A stretch of DNA of 45,399 bases from Hyphomicrobiaceae bacterium. GTDB taxonomy: Bacteria > Pseudomonadota > Alphaproteobacteria > Rhizobiales > Hyphomicrobiaceae. The first letter of the stretch is position 1; the number at the start of each line of letters is the position of its first letter. A program made the translations under genes and the position numbers. Positions 24,552 through 34,175 of the stretch are shown here, piece after piece. The notes under the pieces were generated by a model. The model was not told where the DNA came from, ran no database searches, and saw nothing but the letters and a program-made list of their open reading frames with translations. The stretch covers positions 1-45,399 of the forward strand of contig JANYHG010000163.1 of the NCBI GenBank assembly GCA_025359165.1, read 5' to 3'.

Positions 24552-26366
24552 TTACATCTTCTCCAACTCGTCGATCATGCCTTCGAGCACCGAAAGTCCT
24601 TTGCCCCAGAACTTTGGATCGCGTGCATCGAGGCCGAACGGCGCCAGCAATTCCGAATGGTGCTTGGAGCCGCCGGCTTTGAGCATGTCGAAATATTTCT
24701 GCACGAAGCCGGGGTGGGCTTCCTGATATAAACCGTACAGCGAATTGACCAGGCAATCGCCAAACGCGTAGGCGTAGACATAGAACGGCGAATGGATGAA
24801 GTGCGGGATGTAAGCCCAGTAATTTTCATAGCCCGATTTAAAATCGATCGCCGGGCCGAGGCTCTGGCGCTGCACGTCCATCCAGATGTCGCCGAGTTGT
24901 TCCGACGTCAGTTCTCCCGCCCGCCGTGCTTCGTGCACGCGCCGCTCGAAGGTGTAGAATGCGATCTGCCGGACAACGGTATTGATCATGTCCTCGACCT
25001 TGCCGGCCATCAAAGCTTTGCGTTCGCGGGGATCGGTGGCCTCGGCGAGTAGCGCCTTGAACGTCAGCATTTCCCCGAACACCGACGCCGTTTCGGCCAA
25101 GGTCAGCGGCGTCGGCGCGAGTAACGGACCCTGGGGTGCTGCCAGCACCTGATGCACGCCGTGACCCAGTTCATGCGCCAACGTCATGACGTCGCGCGCC
25201 TTGCCCTGATAGTTGAGCAGGATATACGGATGCGCCGACGGCACCGTCGGATGCGAGAATGCGCCCGGCTGTTTGCCTTCGCGCAACGGTGCGTCGATCC
25301 ACCCGCTATCGAAAAATTTCTTGGCAATGGAACTCATCTCGGGGGCAAACCCGGCGTAGGCCGACAGCACCGTGCGTTCGGCATCTTTCCAGGTCATAAT
25401 GCGTTCCGGCTTTTCCGGCAGCGGCGCGTTGCGATCCCAATAGGCGAGCTTGTCCATGCCCAGCCACTTGGCTTTCAGCGCGTAGTAGCGATGCGCAGTG
25501 CGCGGATAGGCATCGTGCACCGCGGCCACCAACGCATCCACCACTTCGCGCTCGACGCGGTTGGCGAGATGGCGACTGTCAGCCACGTCTTTGAAGCCGC
25601 GCCAGCGATCGGAGATCTCCTTGTCCTTGGCGAGCGTGTTGGTGATCAGCGAGAACAGGCGATTGTTTTCTTTCAGAACTTTCGCGACAGCTTCGGCGGC
25701 GGCTTTGCGGCGTGCACCATCCGGGTTCGACAGCAGGTTCAGCGTCGGCTCGAGCGCCAGCGGCCCCGGCTCGCCCTCGACGTCGAAGCGCAGCGCGGTC
25801 ATCGTTTCGTTGAACAAACGGTTCCAGGAGGCACGCGACGTCGTCGATTTCTCATGGAAGACCTGCTCGAGTTTCTCTTCGAGCTGGTAAGGCTTCTCCT
25901 TGGTCAGATCGTCGAACCAGGGTTTGTAGGGTGCGAGCACCGGATGCGTTAGCGCCTTGGCCAGCACCTCGGGTGCGATCTGGTTAAGTTCCAACTCGAA
26001 AAACACCAGATCGGTGGTGATCGCAGTGATATTTTCCTGCACGTCGCCATAGAACTTGGCGCGTGCCGAGTCGGCGGTGTTGGCGGCGTAGAGCAAGCCT
26101 GCATACGACCCGAGCTTACCGATCAGATCCGACAGCGCTTCGTAGGCTTTGATGGCCTTGACGAGTTGGCCGCCGTCAGCCGCCAGCAGAAGGAGTTTGC
26201 CTTGGTAGGTCGATTTGATGTGCGCGGCATCCGTGCGCGCCTTTGCGATGTCGGCTGCGACCTCAGGGGCATCCTGGCCGGCATAAAGGGCGCTCAGATC
26301 CCATTCCGGCATGGCACCAAGGTCGACGTCTTTCTTGTCCGAGGGACGGGCGTCGGCAGCGATCAT
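24552..26366 (-). CDS. pepF: M3 family oligoendopeptidase F
   Basis: This 604-residue zinc oligopeptidase of clan MA, family M3 (PepF/oligoendopeptidase F) cleaves short peptides in the cytoplasm. The zinc motif HELGH is at about residues 398-402 within LAHELGHGVHQVLA, and the downstream glutamate ligand lies in LTLAETASVFGEML. The N-terminal region is helical (MPEWDLSALYAG...), and the C-terminal helices (YAFGDCLVNSLYGLY, FVQKYFDMLKAGGSKHHSELLAPFG) are typical of the PepF clade. Length matches the family. There is no signal peptide. It may help degrade peptides brought in by the transporter encoded at 7146-12808. Confidence 0.92.
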   Translation of the reverse strand: MIAADARPSDKKDVDLGAMPEWDLSALYAGQDAPEVAADIAKARTDAAHIKSTYQGKLLLLAADGGQLVKAIKAYEALSDLIGKLGSYAGLLYAANTADSARAKFYGDVQENITAITTDLVFFELELNQIAPEVLAKALTHPVLAPYKPWFDDLTKEKPYQLEEKLEQVFHEKSTTSRASWNRLFNETMTALRFDVEGEPGPLALEPTLNLLSNPDGARRKAAAEAVAKVLKENNRLFSLITNTLAKDKEISDRWRGFKDVADSRHLANRVEREVVDALVAAVHDAYPRTAHRYYALKAKWLGMDKLAYWDRNAPLPEKPERIMTWKDAERTVLSAYAGFAPEMSSIAKKFFDSGWIDAPLREGKQPGAFSHPTVPSAHPYILLNYQGKARDVMTLAHELGHGVHQVLAAPQGPLLAPTPLTLAETASVFGEMLTFKALLAEATDPRERKALMAGKVEDMINTVVRQIAFYTFERRVHEARRAGELTSEQLGDIWMDVQRQSLGPAIDFKSGYENYWAYIPHFIHSPFYVYAYAFGDCLVNSLYGLYQEAHPGFVQKYFDMLKAGGSKHHSELLAPFGLDARDPKFWGKGLSVLEGMIDELEKM

Positions 26367-26626
26367 GATGGTCTCCGATAGGGACAGCCAGGGTTAACAG
26401 GAGCTAAATCTGATTTTAACGACAGCGTCAAAACGGCATGAGGCTGCAGGCGGTTTCGTCACGGGGTGTCTAAAAAAGACCCATCGCGGAGCGGTTCTCA
26501 ACTCAGTGTTCACACTTGTCCTGCAGTGTAACGGGACTGGGGCTGGGCGGTTGACCTCCCCGAGCGTTTAGCGCGGCACTTGTCTGGTTCCGCTTGTTGC
26601 GTCCTGTTGAGTAGAGTTCGTGTCCC

Positions 26627-28153
26627 ATGGCAAAACGTGTCCTGATCGTCGATGACGATCCGATCCAGCGCCGCATCCTGGAAGAGCATATCAAGCGCCT
26701 TGGTTACGATACCAAGACCGCGCAGGGTGGCGAACAGGCCCTCCAAATCCTCGAAAGCGCCGATCACGGTTCGATCTCGCTGGTTTTTCTCGATCTCGTC
26801 ATGCCGGGTGTCGACGGACTCGCCGTGCTCGATCGCATCGGCTCCAAGCCGGGTATGCCTCCCATCATCGTGCAGACGGCGCAAGGCTCCATCGATGCGG
26901 CGATTTCCGCCATGCGCGCAGGCGCCGTCGATTTCATCGTCAAGCCGGCGAGCCCCGAGCGACTCGACATCTCGATGAAGAGCGCGCTCAAGATCGAAGC
27001 TCTGCAGGGCGAAATCACGCGCATCAAGAAAAAGGCTGAGGGTACTTTGACCTTCGGCGATCTGGTCATGCGCGGAGACGCGATGGCGCGGGTCATCTCG
27101 CTCGGCCGTCGCGCTGCAGCGTCGAACATCCCTGTTCTGATCGAGGGTGAATCGGGCGTCGGCAAGGAACTGATCGCGCGCGCTATCCAGGGCGAGAGCG
27201 AACGCGCCTCGAAGCCGTTCATCGTGGTCAACTGCGGTGCGATCCCCGAAAACCTGGTCGAGAGTATCCTGTTCGGCCACGAGAAAGGTGCTTTCACCGG
27301 TGCCGTCGACAGGCGCATCGGCAAGTTCCAGGAAGCGGACGGCGGCACGCTGTTTCTCGACGAGGTCGGCGAGTTGCCACTTGACGTGCAGGTCAAGCTG
27401 CTGCGCGCGTTGCAGGAAGGCGAGATCGATCCGGTCGGTTCGAAAAAGCCCGTCAAGGTCAACTTCCGCCTCATCTCTGCAACCAATCGCGATATGATCC
27501 AGCAGGTCCGTGACGGCAAGTTCCGTGAGGATCTTTACTATCGCCTCAACGTGTTCCCGATCTGGGTGCCGCCCCTGCGCGAGCGCCTCGGCGACGTGCC
27601 GGAGCTCGCGCGGTATTTCCTCGCACGTTTCGCCGCCGAGGAGGGCAAGCGCTGCGCCGCCATTACCGAACAGGCGATGAGACTGCTTACCGCCTACAGC
27701 TGGCCGGGCAACGTGCGGCAGCTCGAGAACACCGTGTTCCGGGCCGTCGTGTTATCGGATGGTGCCGATCTCGGCGTCGATGAATTCCCGCAGATCGCGA
27801 CGCACGTCGACGGCTTCAAGGCGACCGTTCCCTCGGCTCCGGGCAATGTCGCCAAGATGCCGGTCATGACCGGTCCGGCCATGCTGGGTGCCGATCATCT
27901 AACGCCGCAAACCATGAGTTTGCCGGCTGGCGGCGCGTCGACAGGCAAGAGCGCGCTGGGTATTCCGGCGGTCGACGATGCCGGCGATATCCGCTCGCTC
28001 GAGGCCGTAGAAGCCGACATGATCCGCTTGGCGCTGGGTCGCTATCGCGGGCATATGACGGAGGTGGCGAAGCGGCTGAACATCGGACGCTCGACCCTCT
28101 ACCGGAAGATGCGCGACTATGGTCTCGAAGAGCGCGCGGCCGAGCACGTCTGA
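26627..28153 (+). CDS. Sigma-54-dependent response regulator (NtrC type), orphan
   Basis: This 508-residue regulator has three domains. The receiver (about 3-118) has phosphoacceptor Asp56 in VFLDLVMPG and acidic DDDP at residues 7-10. The AAA+ sigma-54 activator domain (about 150-385) has Walker A GESGVGKE, GAFTGA at 221-226, Walker B TLFLDEVGELP and an arginine-finger region FREDLYYRLNVFPI. The C-terminal Fis-type HTH has AKRLNIGRSTLYRKM. GAFTGA is intact, so it should open sigma-54 promoters. No histidine kinase gene is adjacent, and I found no sigma-54 promoter consensus in the neighbouring gaps. Three exported, likely cell-wall genes follow on the same strand, which suggests but does not prove that they are targets. 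Confidence 0.93.
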   Translation: MAKRVLIVDDDPIQRRILEEHIKRLGYDTKTAQGGEQALQILESADHGSISLVFLDLVMPGVDGLAVLDRIGSKPGMPPIIVQTAQGSIDAAISAMRAGAVDFIVKPASPERLDISMKSALKIEALQGEITRIKKKAEGTLTFGDLVMRGDAMARVISLGRRAAASNIPVLIEGESGVGKELIARAIQGESERASKPFIVVNCGAIPENLVESILFGHEKGAFTGAVDRRIGKFQEADGGTLFLDEVGELPLDVQVKLLRALQEGEIDPVGSKKPVKVNFRLISATNRDMIQQVRDGKFREDLYYRLNVFPIWVPPLRERLGDVPELARYFLARFAAEEGKRCAAITEQAMRLLTAYSWPGNVRQLENTVFRAVVLSDGADLGVDEFPQIATHVDGFKATVPSAPGNVAKMPVMTGPAMLGADHLTPQTMSLPAGGASTGKSALGIPAVDDAGDIRSLEAVEADMIRLALGRYRGHMTEVAKRLNIGRSTLYRKMRDYGLEERAAEHV

Positions 28154-28228
28154 CGTCTGCAACCCCGAAATGGGCAGCAGGTCCAGAAATATGTGCAGCG
28201 CGCTCGGTTCGCAGTGCTGCCTCGGTCC

Positions 28229-28259
28229 ACAACATGTGGCGTTAAAAAGCCACGGTTGT
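28229..28259. terminator. Interrupted hairpin between the regulator and transpeptidase genes
   Basis: ACAAC-AT-GTGGC (28229-28240) pairs with GCCAC-G-GTTGT (28249-28259) around an A-rich loop. It lies 76 bases past the regulator stop. It has no T-run, so termination is only tentative. The whole 231-base gap (28154-28384) shows no gene. Confidence 0.35.
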
Positions 28260-28384
28260 CGGCCAAGTTTTCGGCAGGCGGTTCGATGACTGCCGATTGA
28301 TCTAGGCATTACCTGTGTTGCGGACTAGTTTCGCGGCGAGGACGCTGCGTCGTGCACGGCGCGGACACGTGTTGGAGTAGTGTG

Positions 28385-30340
28385 ATGTTACGTTCAAGCC
28401 GTTCGCGTGTCAGTGTTTTGGCGCTCGTTTCAGTAGCGACTTCATTGGCATCAGTCGTAACGTCAGGAAGTCTCTGGGCACAAGACAAGCCCCTGATGAT
28501 GCCGCCGCCGGTCAACCAAACCGTCGCGCAAGCTAACGCGGCACTGCAGACCGCGCCAACAGAGGCGGGGACGGCATTGAATACAGAGGTGAATTTGCCA
28601 GTGCCGGCCGCATCGCCCGCAACTTCGGCTGCAAGCATCGCGGTGCCGGCGATAGACGGTATCGTTGGTTCTCCGTCCAGGGATCTGCAGCCGCCGGTGA
28701 CGACTGCAAACCAAGCACCACCGAGCGCACCCGCGCCCGTCGCGGAACCGGCCAAACCGGATACTGCGGTCGTCAATGCCGTACCGCTTCCGAGCAGCCC
28801 GGCCGGCGAGGCGGTCAAGGTGGCCGTGCCGGAGCCGGCGTTCGCTCTGGCCGTCGAACTCAGCGAGCGCATCAAACGTGAAAAGGCAGGGGCGGTGGCT
28901 CGCGACGATCGCGATGCAGCGTTGAAATTCTATGACGCTCGCAAGGGCGAGCCGATCTGGGTAACGGAAGCCGGCGGCCTGACGGTTGCGGCGCGGTCGC
29001 TGCTCGGCGAACTCGACAAGGCCGGCGATTATGGTTTGGACTCGGAAGCGTTCAAGGTGCAGGCCTCGATCTCGGCTGCAGCTCCGCGTGCCGACCTGGC
29101 AGATGTCGAGGCATCGCTGACGCTGGCCGCGCTCAAGTATGCGCGGCATGCACGCGGCGGTCGCATGGATCCGGGTGCGCTGAGCGCAGCGATCGACCGA
29201 AAGGCACAGCTGCTGGCACCCGCTAAAGTGTTGGAGCAGCTCGCCGCGTCGAGCGCGCCGGATGCCACATTGCGCAAGTTCAATCCGCAGAACCCACAGT
29301 TCGAGAAGCTGCGGCTCAAATATGTGGCGCTCAAGGCTGGCACCTCCATTGTCGACACGCAGCCGGTCGCGTCGGCACCCGAGACGGGAAAGTCGAAGAA
29401 GGTCGGCGGTACGCCTGTCAATCGGTCGCTGACGCCGGCGGCGCTGGAACGTAAGCTGCTGGCGAACATGGAGATGTGGCGATGGATGCCCGAAATGGGT
29501 AATACCTACATTCAGCCGAATATTCCCGAGTTCACCGTCAGCGTCGTTCGCGACGGCAAACTGGTGCACAAGGAACGCATTGTCACCGGCAAGACCGTGA
29601 CAATGACGCCGATGTTTTCAGACAGTATGCGCCTGGTCGTGTTCAAGCCGTTCTGGAACGTGCCGGAGAGCATTAAATTCAAGGAATTGCAGCCGGGGCT
29701 GCTGCGCAGTGGCGGCTCGCTGGAAAAGGCCGGGTTGCGGGCGGAGATCAATGGTCGAGCGATCGACCCGCGCGCGGTCGACTGGGCTGAGATCGATATG
29801 CGGCAGGTGCATATTTTCCAGCCACCGGGCGAAGCGAACGCGCTCGGCCGAGTGAAGTTTCTGTTCCCCAACAAGCATGACGTCTATCTGCACGATACGC
29901 CGTCGAAGAGCCTGTTCAACGAGCAGGTGCGGGCGTTCAGCCATGGCTGTATGCGCGTTCGCGACCCGCTGAAGTTGGCCGAAGTTATTCTGAGCAGCGA
30001 CAAGGGATGGACGCGGGCGCAGGTCGACAAACAGGCGACGTCCGGACCCGACAACACCGAAGTCAAACTGACCACGCCGATCCCCGTGCACATCACGTAT
30101 TTCACGACGTGGGTGGACGACGAGGGCAAGCTCCATACCGTGAATGACATCTACGGTCACGAGCAACGGATCCAGTTGGGCCTCGAGGGCAAAACGCATT
30201 TGATCGCCCAGCAGCGTGAAGAAAAGTTCGTGCCGCCGAGCGCCGAAGAACGTCGCCGTTTCGCCGACCAGCGTCGGCAACGGCAGCAGGCGCAGTCCGA
30301 TCCCGTCGGTAACTGGGTCAAGAGCGTGTTCAATTTCTGA
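28385..30340 (+). CDS. L,D-transpeptidase, YcbB/LdtD type
   Basis: This protein of 651 residues is exported to the periplasm and should form 3-3 cross-links in peptidoglycan. ATG 28385 has a GGAG site seven bases upstream and opens a signal peptide (to about SLWAQ). A long Pro/Ala-rich, low-complexity linker follows (about 40-150), then the scaffold domain (from about FYDARKGEPIWVTEAGG). The YkuD catalytic domain (about 360-530) contains MWRWMPEMGNTYIQPNIPEF, FKPFWNVPESIKFKEL and VYLHDTPSKSLF. The active-site motif SHGCMRV has Cys522. Total length is at the long end for the family because of the linker. It precedes two more exported proteins on the same strand. Confidence 0.9.
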   Translation: MLRSSRSRVSVLALVSVATSLASVVTSGSLWAQDKPLMMPPPVNQTVAQANAALQTAPTEAGTALNTEVNLPVPAASPATSAASIAVPAIDGIVGSPSRDLQPPVTTANQAPPSAPAPVAEPAKPDTAVVNAVPLPSSPAGEAVKVAVPEPAFALAVELSERIKREKAGAVARDDRDAALKFYDARKGEPIWVTEAGGLTVAARSLLGELDKAGDYGLDSEAFKVQASISAAAPRADLADVEASLTLAALKYARHARGGRMDPGALSAAIDRKAQLLAPAKVLEQLAASSAPDATLRKFNPQNPQFEKLRLKYVALKAGTSIVDTQPVASAPETGKSKKVGGTPVNRSLTPAALERKLLANMEMWRWMPEMGNTYIQPNIPEFTVSVVRDGKLVHKERIVTGKTVTMTPMFSDSMRLVVFKPFWNVPESIKFKELQPGLLRSGGSLEKAGLRAEINGRAIDPRAVDWAEIDMRQVHIFQPPGEANALGRVKFLFPNKHDVYLHDTPSKSLFNEQVRAFSHGCMRVRDPLKLAEVILSSDKGWTRAQVDKQATSGPDNTEVKLTTPIPVHITYFTTWVDDEGKLHTVNDIYGHEQRIQLGLEGKTHLIAQQREEKFVPPSAEERRRFADQRRQRQQAQSDPVGNWVKSVFNF

Positions 30341-30441
30341 GCCGAAACCTTGTCGCGTCCTGATTTAACGCCCTACCTCACTGGGCGCTGCGCACAGTTA
30401 AGCTGACCAAGCGGCTAAGCGATCAAACGGTGAAGCAGTCC

Positions 30442-31617
30442 ATGGCAGCGCGCCCCAGCCGTTCGCGTTGTTTGATCTCAAAGCCACGCAGACCATTTGC
30501 TCATCAATTTGTTGCATTGGGTTTTTTGTTGGCGGGGCCGGTGCTTGTCCTGCAACCAATTGCGGCGCACGCAGAGGTCCGCCCGAAGCGGGAAGCGGCG
30601 ATCGCACCGGATTCACAAGCGCGCCGCGTCGTGCTGAGTAAAGTGCGCAGTTGGGCTTACCAATTGCGTATCAACGACCTGGCCCCCTTGATCGAGGTGG
30701 ATGCGGATCTGATCGTCGTCGATCACGGCTTTGCCGCCCGGCATCAGGGCAAGACCATGTTCGACGCGACCGACGTCGCGAAACTCAAGATTAAGCCCGA
30801 TGGCAGTCGCCGGATCGTGCTCGCGTACATGTCGATCGGCGAGGCGGAACAGTATCGCTTCTATTGGCAGGCTGCGTGGTGTTCGCGCGCGACCGCACCG
30901 AGCTGGGTCGGTGCGGTCAATCCGAGTTGGCCGGGCAATTATCCAGCGCGGTTCTGGGACCAAGAGTGGCAGCACCTGATCGTCGGCGCTCCCGACGGGT
31001 ATCTTGCGCGGATACAGGCGCAGGGCTTCGACGGCGTTTATCTCGACCGCACCGACGTCTATGCCGAGTGGCTCAAGGAGCGGCCGAAGGCGGAACAGGA
31101 CATGATCGCATTTCTTGCGCGCATCGCCGGCGCAGCGCGTGATCGCGATCCAGGCTTTCTCGTCGTGCTGCAGAACGCCGAGGAACTGTTGACGCATCGC
31201 GCCGTGCGCCAACTGCTCGATGGTGTGGCGAAGGAGGATCTGCTGTACGGCGAGGCCTTCTCGGACACGCCGAACGAGGCCGACGCCATAGCCAATGCGC
31301 GGAAAAATCTGCAACGGGCGCGGGCGGATCAAATGCCTGTGTTCGCGGTCGAGTATCTTGCCGATGCAGACAAAATCGCCGGCGCGCGTGAGAAATTGCT
31401 TCAGTTCGGATTCGTGCCCTACTTCGCGCCACGCTTGCTGGACCGGCTCGTGCCGCAGCCGGGTGCCGTGCAAACGCCGCCGGGCGCGCAGGTTTTGCCA
31501 TCGCCCCTAACGACCCCGTCAGCCGCAGCGCGGGGACCGACGACGACGCCTCCTTCGGTAACGGCCATGCCCGGGCCGTCCTGGGCCGAGGGTGGACCTA
31601 CGTGTCTGCTCGACTGA
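30442..31617 (+). CDS. Exported GH114-like (TM1410/MJ1477 family) protein
   Basis: This protein of about 391 residues resembles the TM1410/MJ1477 family related to glycoside hydrolase family 114 (endo-alpha-1,4-polygalactosaminidase-like). A hydrophobic export segment lies at about 20-45 (FVALGFLLAGPVLVLQPIAAHA). The barrel domain shows SWAYQLRINDL, IVVDHGF, RRIVLAYMSIGEAEQYRFYW, RFWDQEW, GFDGVYLDRTDVY and VFAVEYLADADKI, with acidic residues at the positions where catalysis is expected. The last 60 residues are a Pro/Thr-rich tail. I choose ATG 30442 (GGTGA eight bases upstream); GTG 30430 is an alternative. Cleavage of an exopolysaccharide or cell-surface glycan is likely, but the substrate is unknown. 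Confidence 0.78.
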   Translation: MAARPSRSRCLISKPRRPFAHQFVALGFLLAGPVLVLQPIAAHAEVRPKREAAIAPDSQARRVVLSKVRSWAYQLRINDLAPLIEVDADLIVVDHGFAARHQGKTMFDATDVAKLKIKPDGSRRIVLAYMSIGEAEQYRFYWQAAWCSRATAPSWVGAVNPSWPGNYPARFWDQEWQHLIVGAPDGYLARIQAQGFDGVYLDRTDVYAEWLKERPKAEQDMIAFLARIAGAARDRDPGFLVVLQNAEELLTHRAVRQLLDGVAKEDLLYGEAFSDTPNEADAIANARKNLQRARADQMPVFAVEYLADADKIAGAREKLLQFGFVPYFAPRLLDRLVPQPGAVQTPPGAQVLPSPLTTPSAAARGPTTTPPSVTAMPGPSWAEGGPTCLLD

Positions 31618-31807
31618 TCCGTCGTGCCCTCCTCAAACGCGCCGAACTTCATAAACGATGCGAGCCGTGGTCACACAACTGCCGCAACGATGCCCTGATA
31701 CGGGCACACGCCGGATGTTACCGTCCGTTAACTTTCATTGCTTAACAGGTGTTTGAACCGTTCCAGCCCTGGGCCGGAACAACGGGCGCACCCCGGGGGA
31801 TATCGCG

Positions 31808-33280
31808 TTGAGTTCGACGAAATCGGACAATCGGACAGGTCGTGCAAAACGCCTGCTGAGCGGGGCTGTCGTTGCCCTGTTGGCGCTCGGCATTTTTGCG
31901 ATGGCTGAGTTGAGGGCGGCGGGCGAAGTGCGCTCGCTGACGTTCTTCAATATCCACAACAACGAAACCACGACGATCGAGTTCAAGCGCGACGGGCAGT
32001 TCGTTCCGGGTGCCCTCGACAAGTTCAATTGGACTTTCCGCGATTGGCGGCGCAACGAGCCGACCAAAATGGACCCGGCGCTGATCGATCTGCTGTGGGA
32101 AATTCATACCGAACTCGGGTCCAAGCAACCGATCCATATCATTTCCGGGTTCCGCTCACGTGGCACCAACGAGATGCTGCGATCGTCGGTCGGCGGGCAG
32201 GCCAGCGAGAGCCGGCACATTCTCGGCAAGGCCGCGGACGTGCATTTCCCCGATGTGCCGCTGAAGGCGCTGCGCTATTCGGCGCTCGTTCGTGAGCGCG
32301 GTGGCGTCGGGTATTATCCGACGTCGGCGATCCAGTTCGTCCATGTCGATACCGACCGCGTGCGGCATTGGCCACGTTTGCCGCATCACGAACTTGCGCT
32401 GTTGTTTCCCAACGGGCAGACCAAACATCAATCCTCGGATGGTCGCTCGATCACACCCGCCGACGTGCGCGCTGCCAAAAGCGATCATCGCGATCTGGCC
32501 AATCAGATCACTGCTTTCTACGACAGTCGCGCGGGGCGGCGACCGCCGGTGGCGATCGCTGGGCTCGATAGTTCGAGTGCAGCACACGGCAGCGTTCAGA
32601 CTGCCGGTCTGACAACGCGAGCGCCCGTCAATGTGCAGATGGCCTCGCTGCAGCCGCCGCAACTCGTCGAAGCGCCCCAAATCATCGATCGACCATCGCG
32701 ATTTGCGTTGCCGTCGTCGACGGAGCAGGCACGCATGACGGATCTGGTGCAGCGCGCGTCGTTCGCTCCGAAAAAAGCCGAAACGAAAGTTGCGGCACCG
32801 CAACTTCTGGGCGCTCCGATGCTGGTCAGCCGCCCCAAAGTGCCGACATCGGACACGGCAGTTGCCGCCTACATTCCCGAATTGCCGCCGCTGGCGACGG
32901 GATTTGCGGGTCCAGTTGCTAGTCCTTTGGCGTCGCGGACAAGTGAACCCTCGTTCGTCACCGCACCCGACTTCGACGAAGATCATCCCGACGAGTTGTC
33001 TTATCGACCGTTTCCGATCGCACCCTTGATGACGGCTACCGCATCTGTCGATGATCCCGCGCTCATAACGCTGGTACATCCAGACTTCGCGCGCACGTTC
33101 GACCTGCTGGATCAGGCCGGGTCGATGCTGCCGATGCACCTCCGGCCGTCGTTGCAGGTTGCGGAAACGATGTGGACGCAGCAGTTCACTGGTGATGCAG
33201 TCAATTTCGCAGCCTTGCAGCCGCCGCCGCGCGATGCTGTAACCGCGGCGCTGGCGAGCCGGAAAGTAAAAACGCAATAA
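31808..33280 (+). CDS. DUF882 / M15-type periplasmic peptidase (YcbK-like)
   Basis: This 490-residue exported protein starts at TTG 31808, preceded by a GGGGGA site. Residues 1-40 are a membrane-targeting segment. The DUF882 (peptidase M15_2) domain covers about 45-205 with zinc-ligand candidates His137 (SRHILGK), Asp144 (AADVHF) and His179 (FVHVDTD), plus ISGFRSRGTNEML. Family members related to YcbK/MepK are murein endopeptidases that can cut 3-3 cross-links. The remaining 280 residues form a long Pro/Ser/Ala-rich tail without a recognised domain, probably disordered. Upstream are an L,D-transpeptidase that makes such links and a glycoside-hydrolase-like gene, making a wall-remodelling group likely. 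Confidence 0.85.
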   Translation: MSSTKSDNRTGRAKRLLSGAVVALLALGIFAMAELRAAGEVRSLTFFNIHNNETTTIEFKRDGQFVPGALDKFNWTFRDWRRNEPTKMDPALIDLLWEIHTELGSKQPIHIISGFRSRGTNEMLRSSVGGQASESRHILGKAADVHFPDVPLKALRYSALVRERGGVGYYPTSAIQFVHVDTDRVRHWPRLPHHELALLFPNGQTKHQSSDGRSITPADVRAAKSDHRDLANQITAFYDSRAGRRPPVAIAGLDSSSAAHGSVQTAGLTTRAPVNVQMASLQPPQLVEAPQIIDRPSRFALPSSTEQARMTDLVQRASFAPKKAETKVAAPQLLGAPMLVSRPKVPTSDTAVAAYIPELPPLATGFAGPVASPLASRTSEPSFVTAPDFDEDHPDELSYRPFPIAPLMTATASVDDPALITLVHPDFARTFDLLDQAGSMLPMHLRPSLQVAETMWTQQFTGDAVNFAALQPPPRDAVTAALASRKVKTQ

Positions 33281-33530
33281 TGTTTTTTCTCTGGAGAGGT
33301 AAAAGCCTCTATAAGTCAGTTTATCTGTTTCTGTCTGATACCATTGCCACCGAACGCTTGCGGACATATTGAGACCGTGCACGGCGTGTTGTCATCGAGT
33401 CGCGACTGAGAGTCGCGATCGGCGATAACTTTTTTGCTAGAGATGCTCGCTGTGCAAGGGTTCTTGGCGCGGTTGCGCCTTGGGCGGGGCAGTAACGCTG
33501 CCGAGCGGCGTTCGAGAGGGGATAAACATT

Positions 33531-33944
33531 ATGAGCATGCTACAGGAATTCAAAGAATTTGCGATGCGCGGCAATGTCGTTGACCTTGCGGTCGGCGTCA
33601 TCATGGGCGCGGCGTTCGCTCCGATCGTCAGCACGCTTGTCGACAAGATCATCATGCCGCCAATCGGCCTTGCCCTCGGTGGCGCGGATTTTTCGTCGTA
33701 CAAGGCTGTTTTGAAAGCTGGTGATGCCGCCAACAAGGTTCCGGAAGTCGCCATCAGCTATGGCCTTTTCATCAACGCGCTGATCAATTTCGCCTTTACG
33801 GCGTTCGCCATTTTCATACTGGTCAAAGCGATCAACGAAATGAAAAAGCGTTTTGATAAAGCCAAAGCGGCAGAACCCGCACCGCCGCCTGCCGCGTCTG
33901 AAATCTACCTCAAGGAAATCCGCGACGCTCTGGTCAAGCGCTGA
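33531..33944 (+). CDS. mscL: Large-conductance mechanosensitive channel MscL
   Basis: MscL of 137 residues releases solutes on osmotic downshift. The start is ATG 33531, after GAGAGGGGAT; the frame is open upstream to 33480, but the protein begins as usual with MLQEFKEFAMRGNVVDLAVGVIMGAAF. TM1 is at about 15-45, a short periplasmic loop (SSYKAVLKAGDAANKV) follows, TM2 is at about 75-100 (INALINFAFTAFAIFILVKAI) and a cytoplasmic helix EIYLKEIRDAL ends the protein. A strong hairpin lies 34 bases after the stop. The 250 bases before the gene hold no other gene and probably its promoter. Confidence 0.97.
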   Translation: MSMLQEFKEFAMRGNVVDLAVGVIMGAAFAPIVSTLVDKIIMPPIGLALGGADFSSYKAVLKAGDAANKVPEVAISYGLFINALINFAFTAFAIFILVKAINEMKKRFDKAKAAEPAPPPAASEIYLKEIRDALVKR

Positions 33945-33977
33945 ATTCATAAGCGTCGTGATTGTGTATGTTGCAGC

Positions 33978-34004
33978 GCCGTCGAAACCCTGGGGTTCGG
34001 CGGC
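33978..34004 (+). terminator. Hairpin after mscL, likely terminator
   Basis: GCCGTCGAAACC (33978-33989) pairs with GGTTCGGCGGC plus one base (33993-34004), a 12-base stem with one wobble and one mismatch and a 3-base loop. Only a weak T-rich stretch follows. A second stem, CCCGGCGT (34039-34046) with ACGCCGGG (34058-34065), lies further on. Together they probably separate mscL from hpf. Confidence 0.55.
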
Positions 34005-34175
34005 GTTGCTGTATCTGGTGCGCTCGTGTCGTGTCTCACCCGGCGTTATCACGTCTCACGCCGGGGCGAGAACGTTCCGGACGCAACGCGTAATTTGCAC
34101 GTTCACAAGCCGGTGCGACCGTGATCTATTGGTAATGGCCGCGCCGCTGCGGCTGTTCGATCAAGGATGGCACTG

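Noticed and set aside
26367-28384. Sigma-54 promoter near the NtrC-type regulator
   Set aside because: I looked for a TGGCAC-N5-TTGC pattern in the gaps before and after the gene and saw none.
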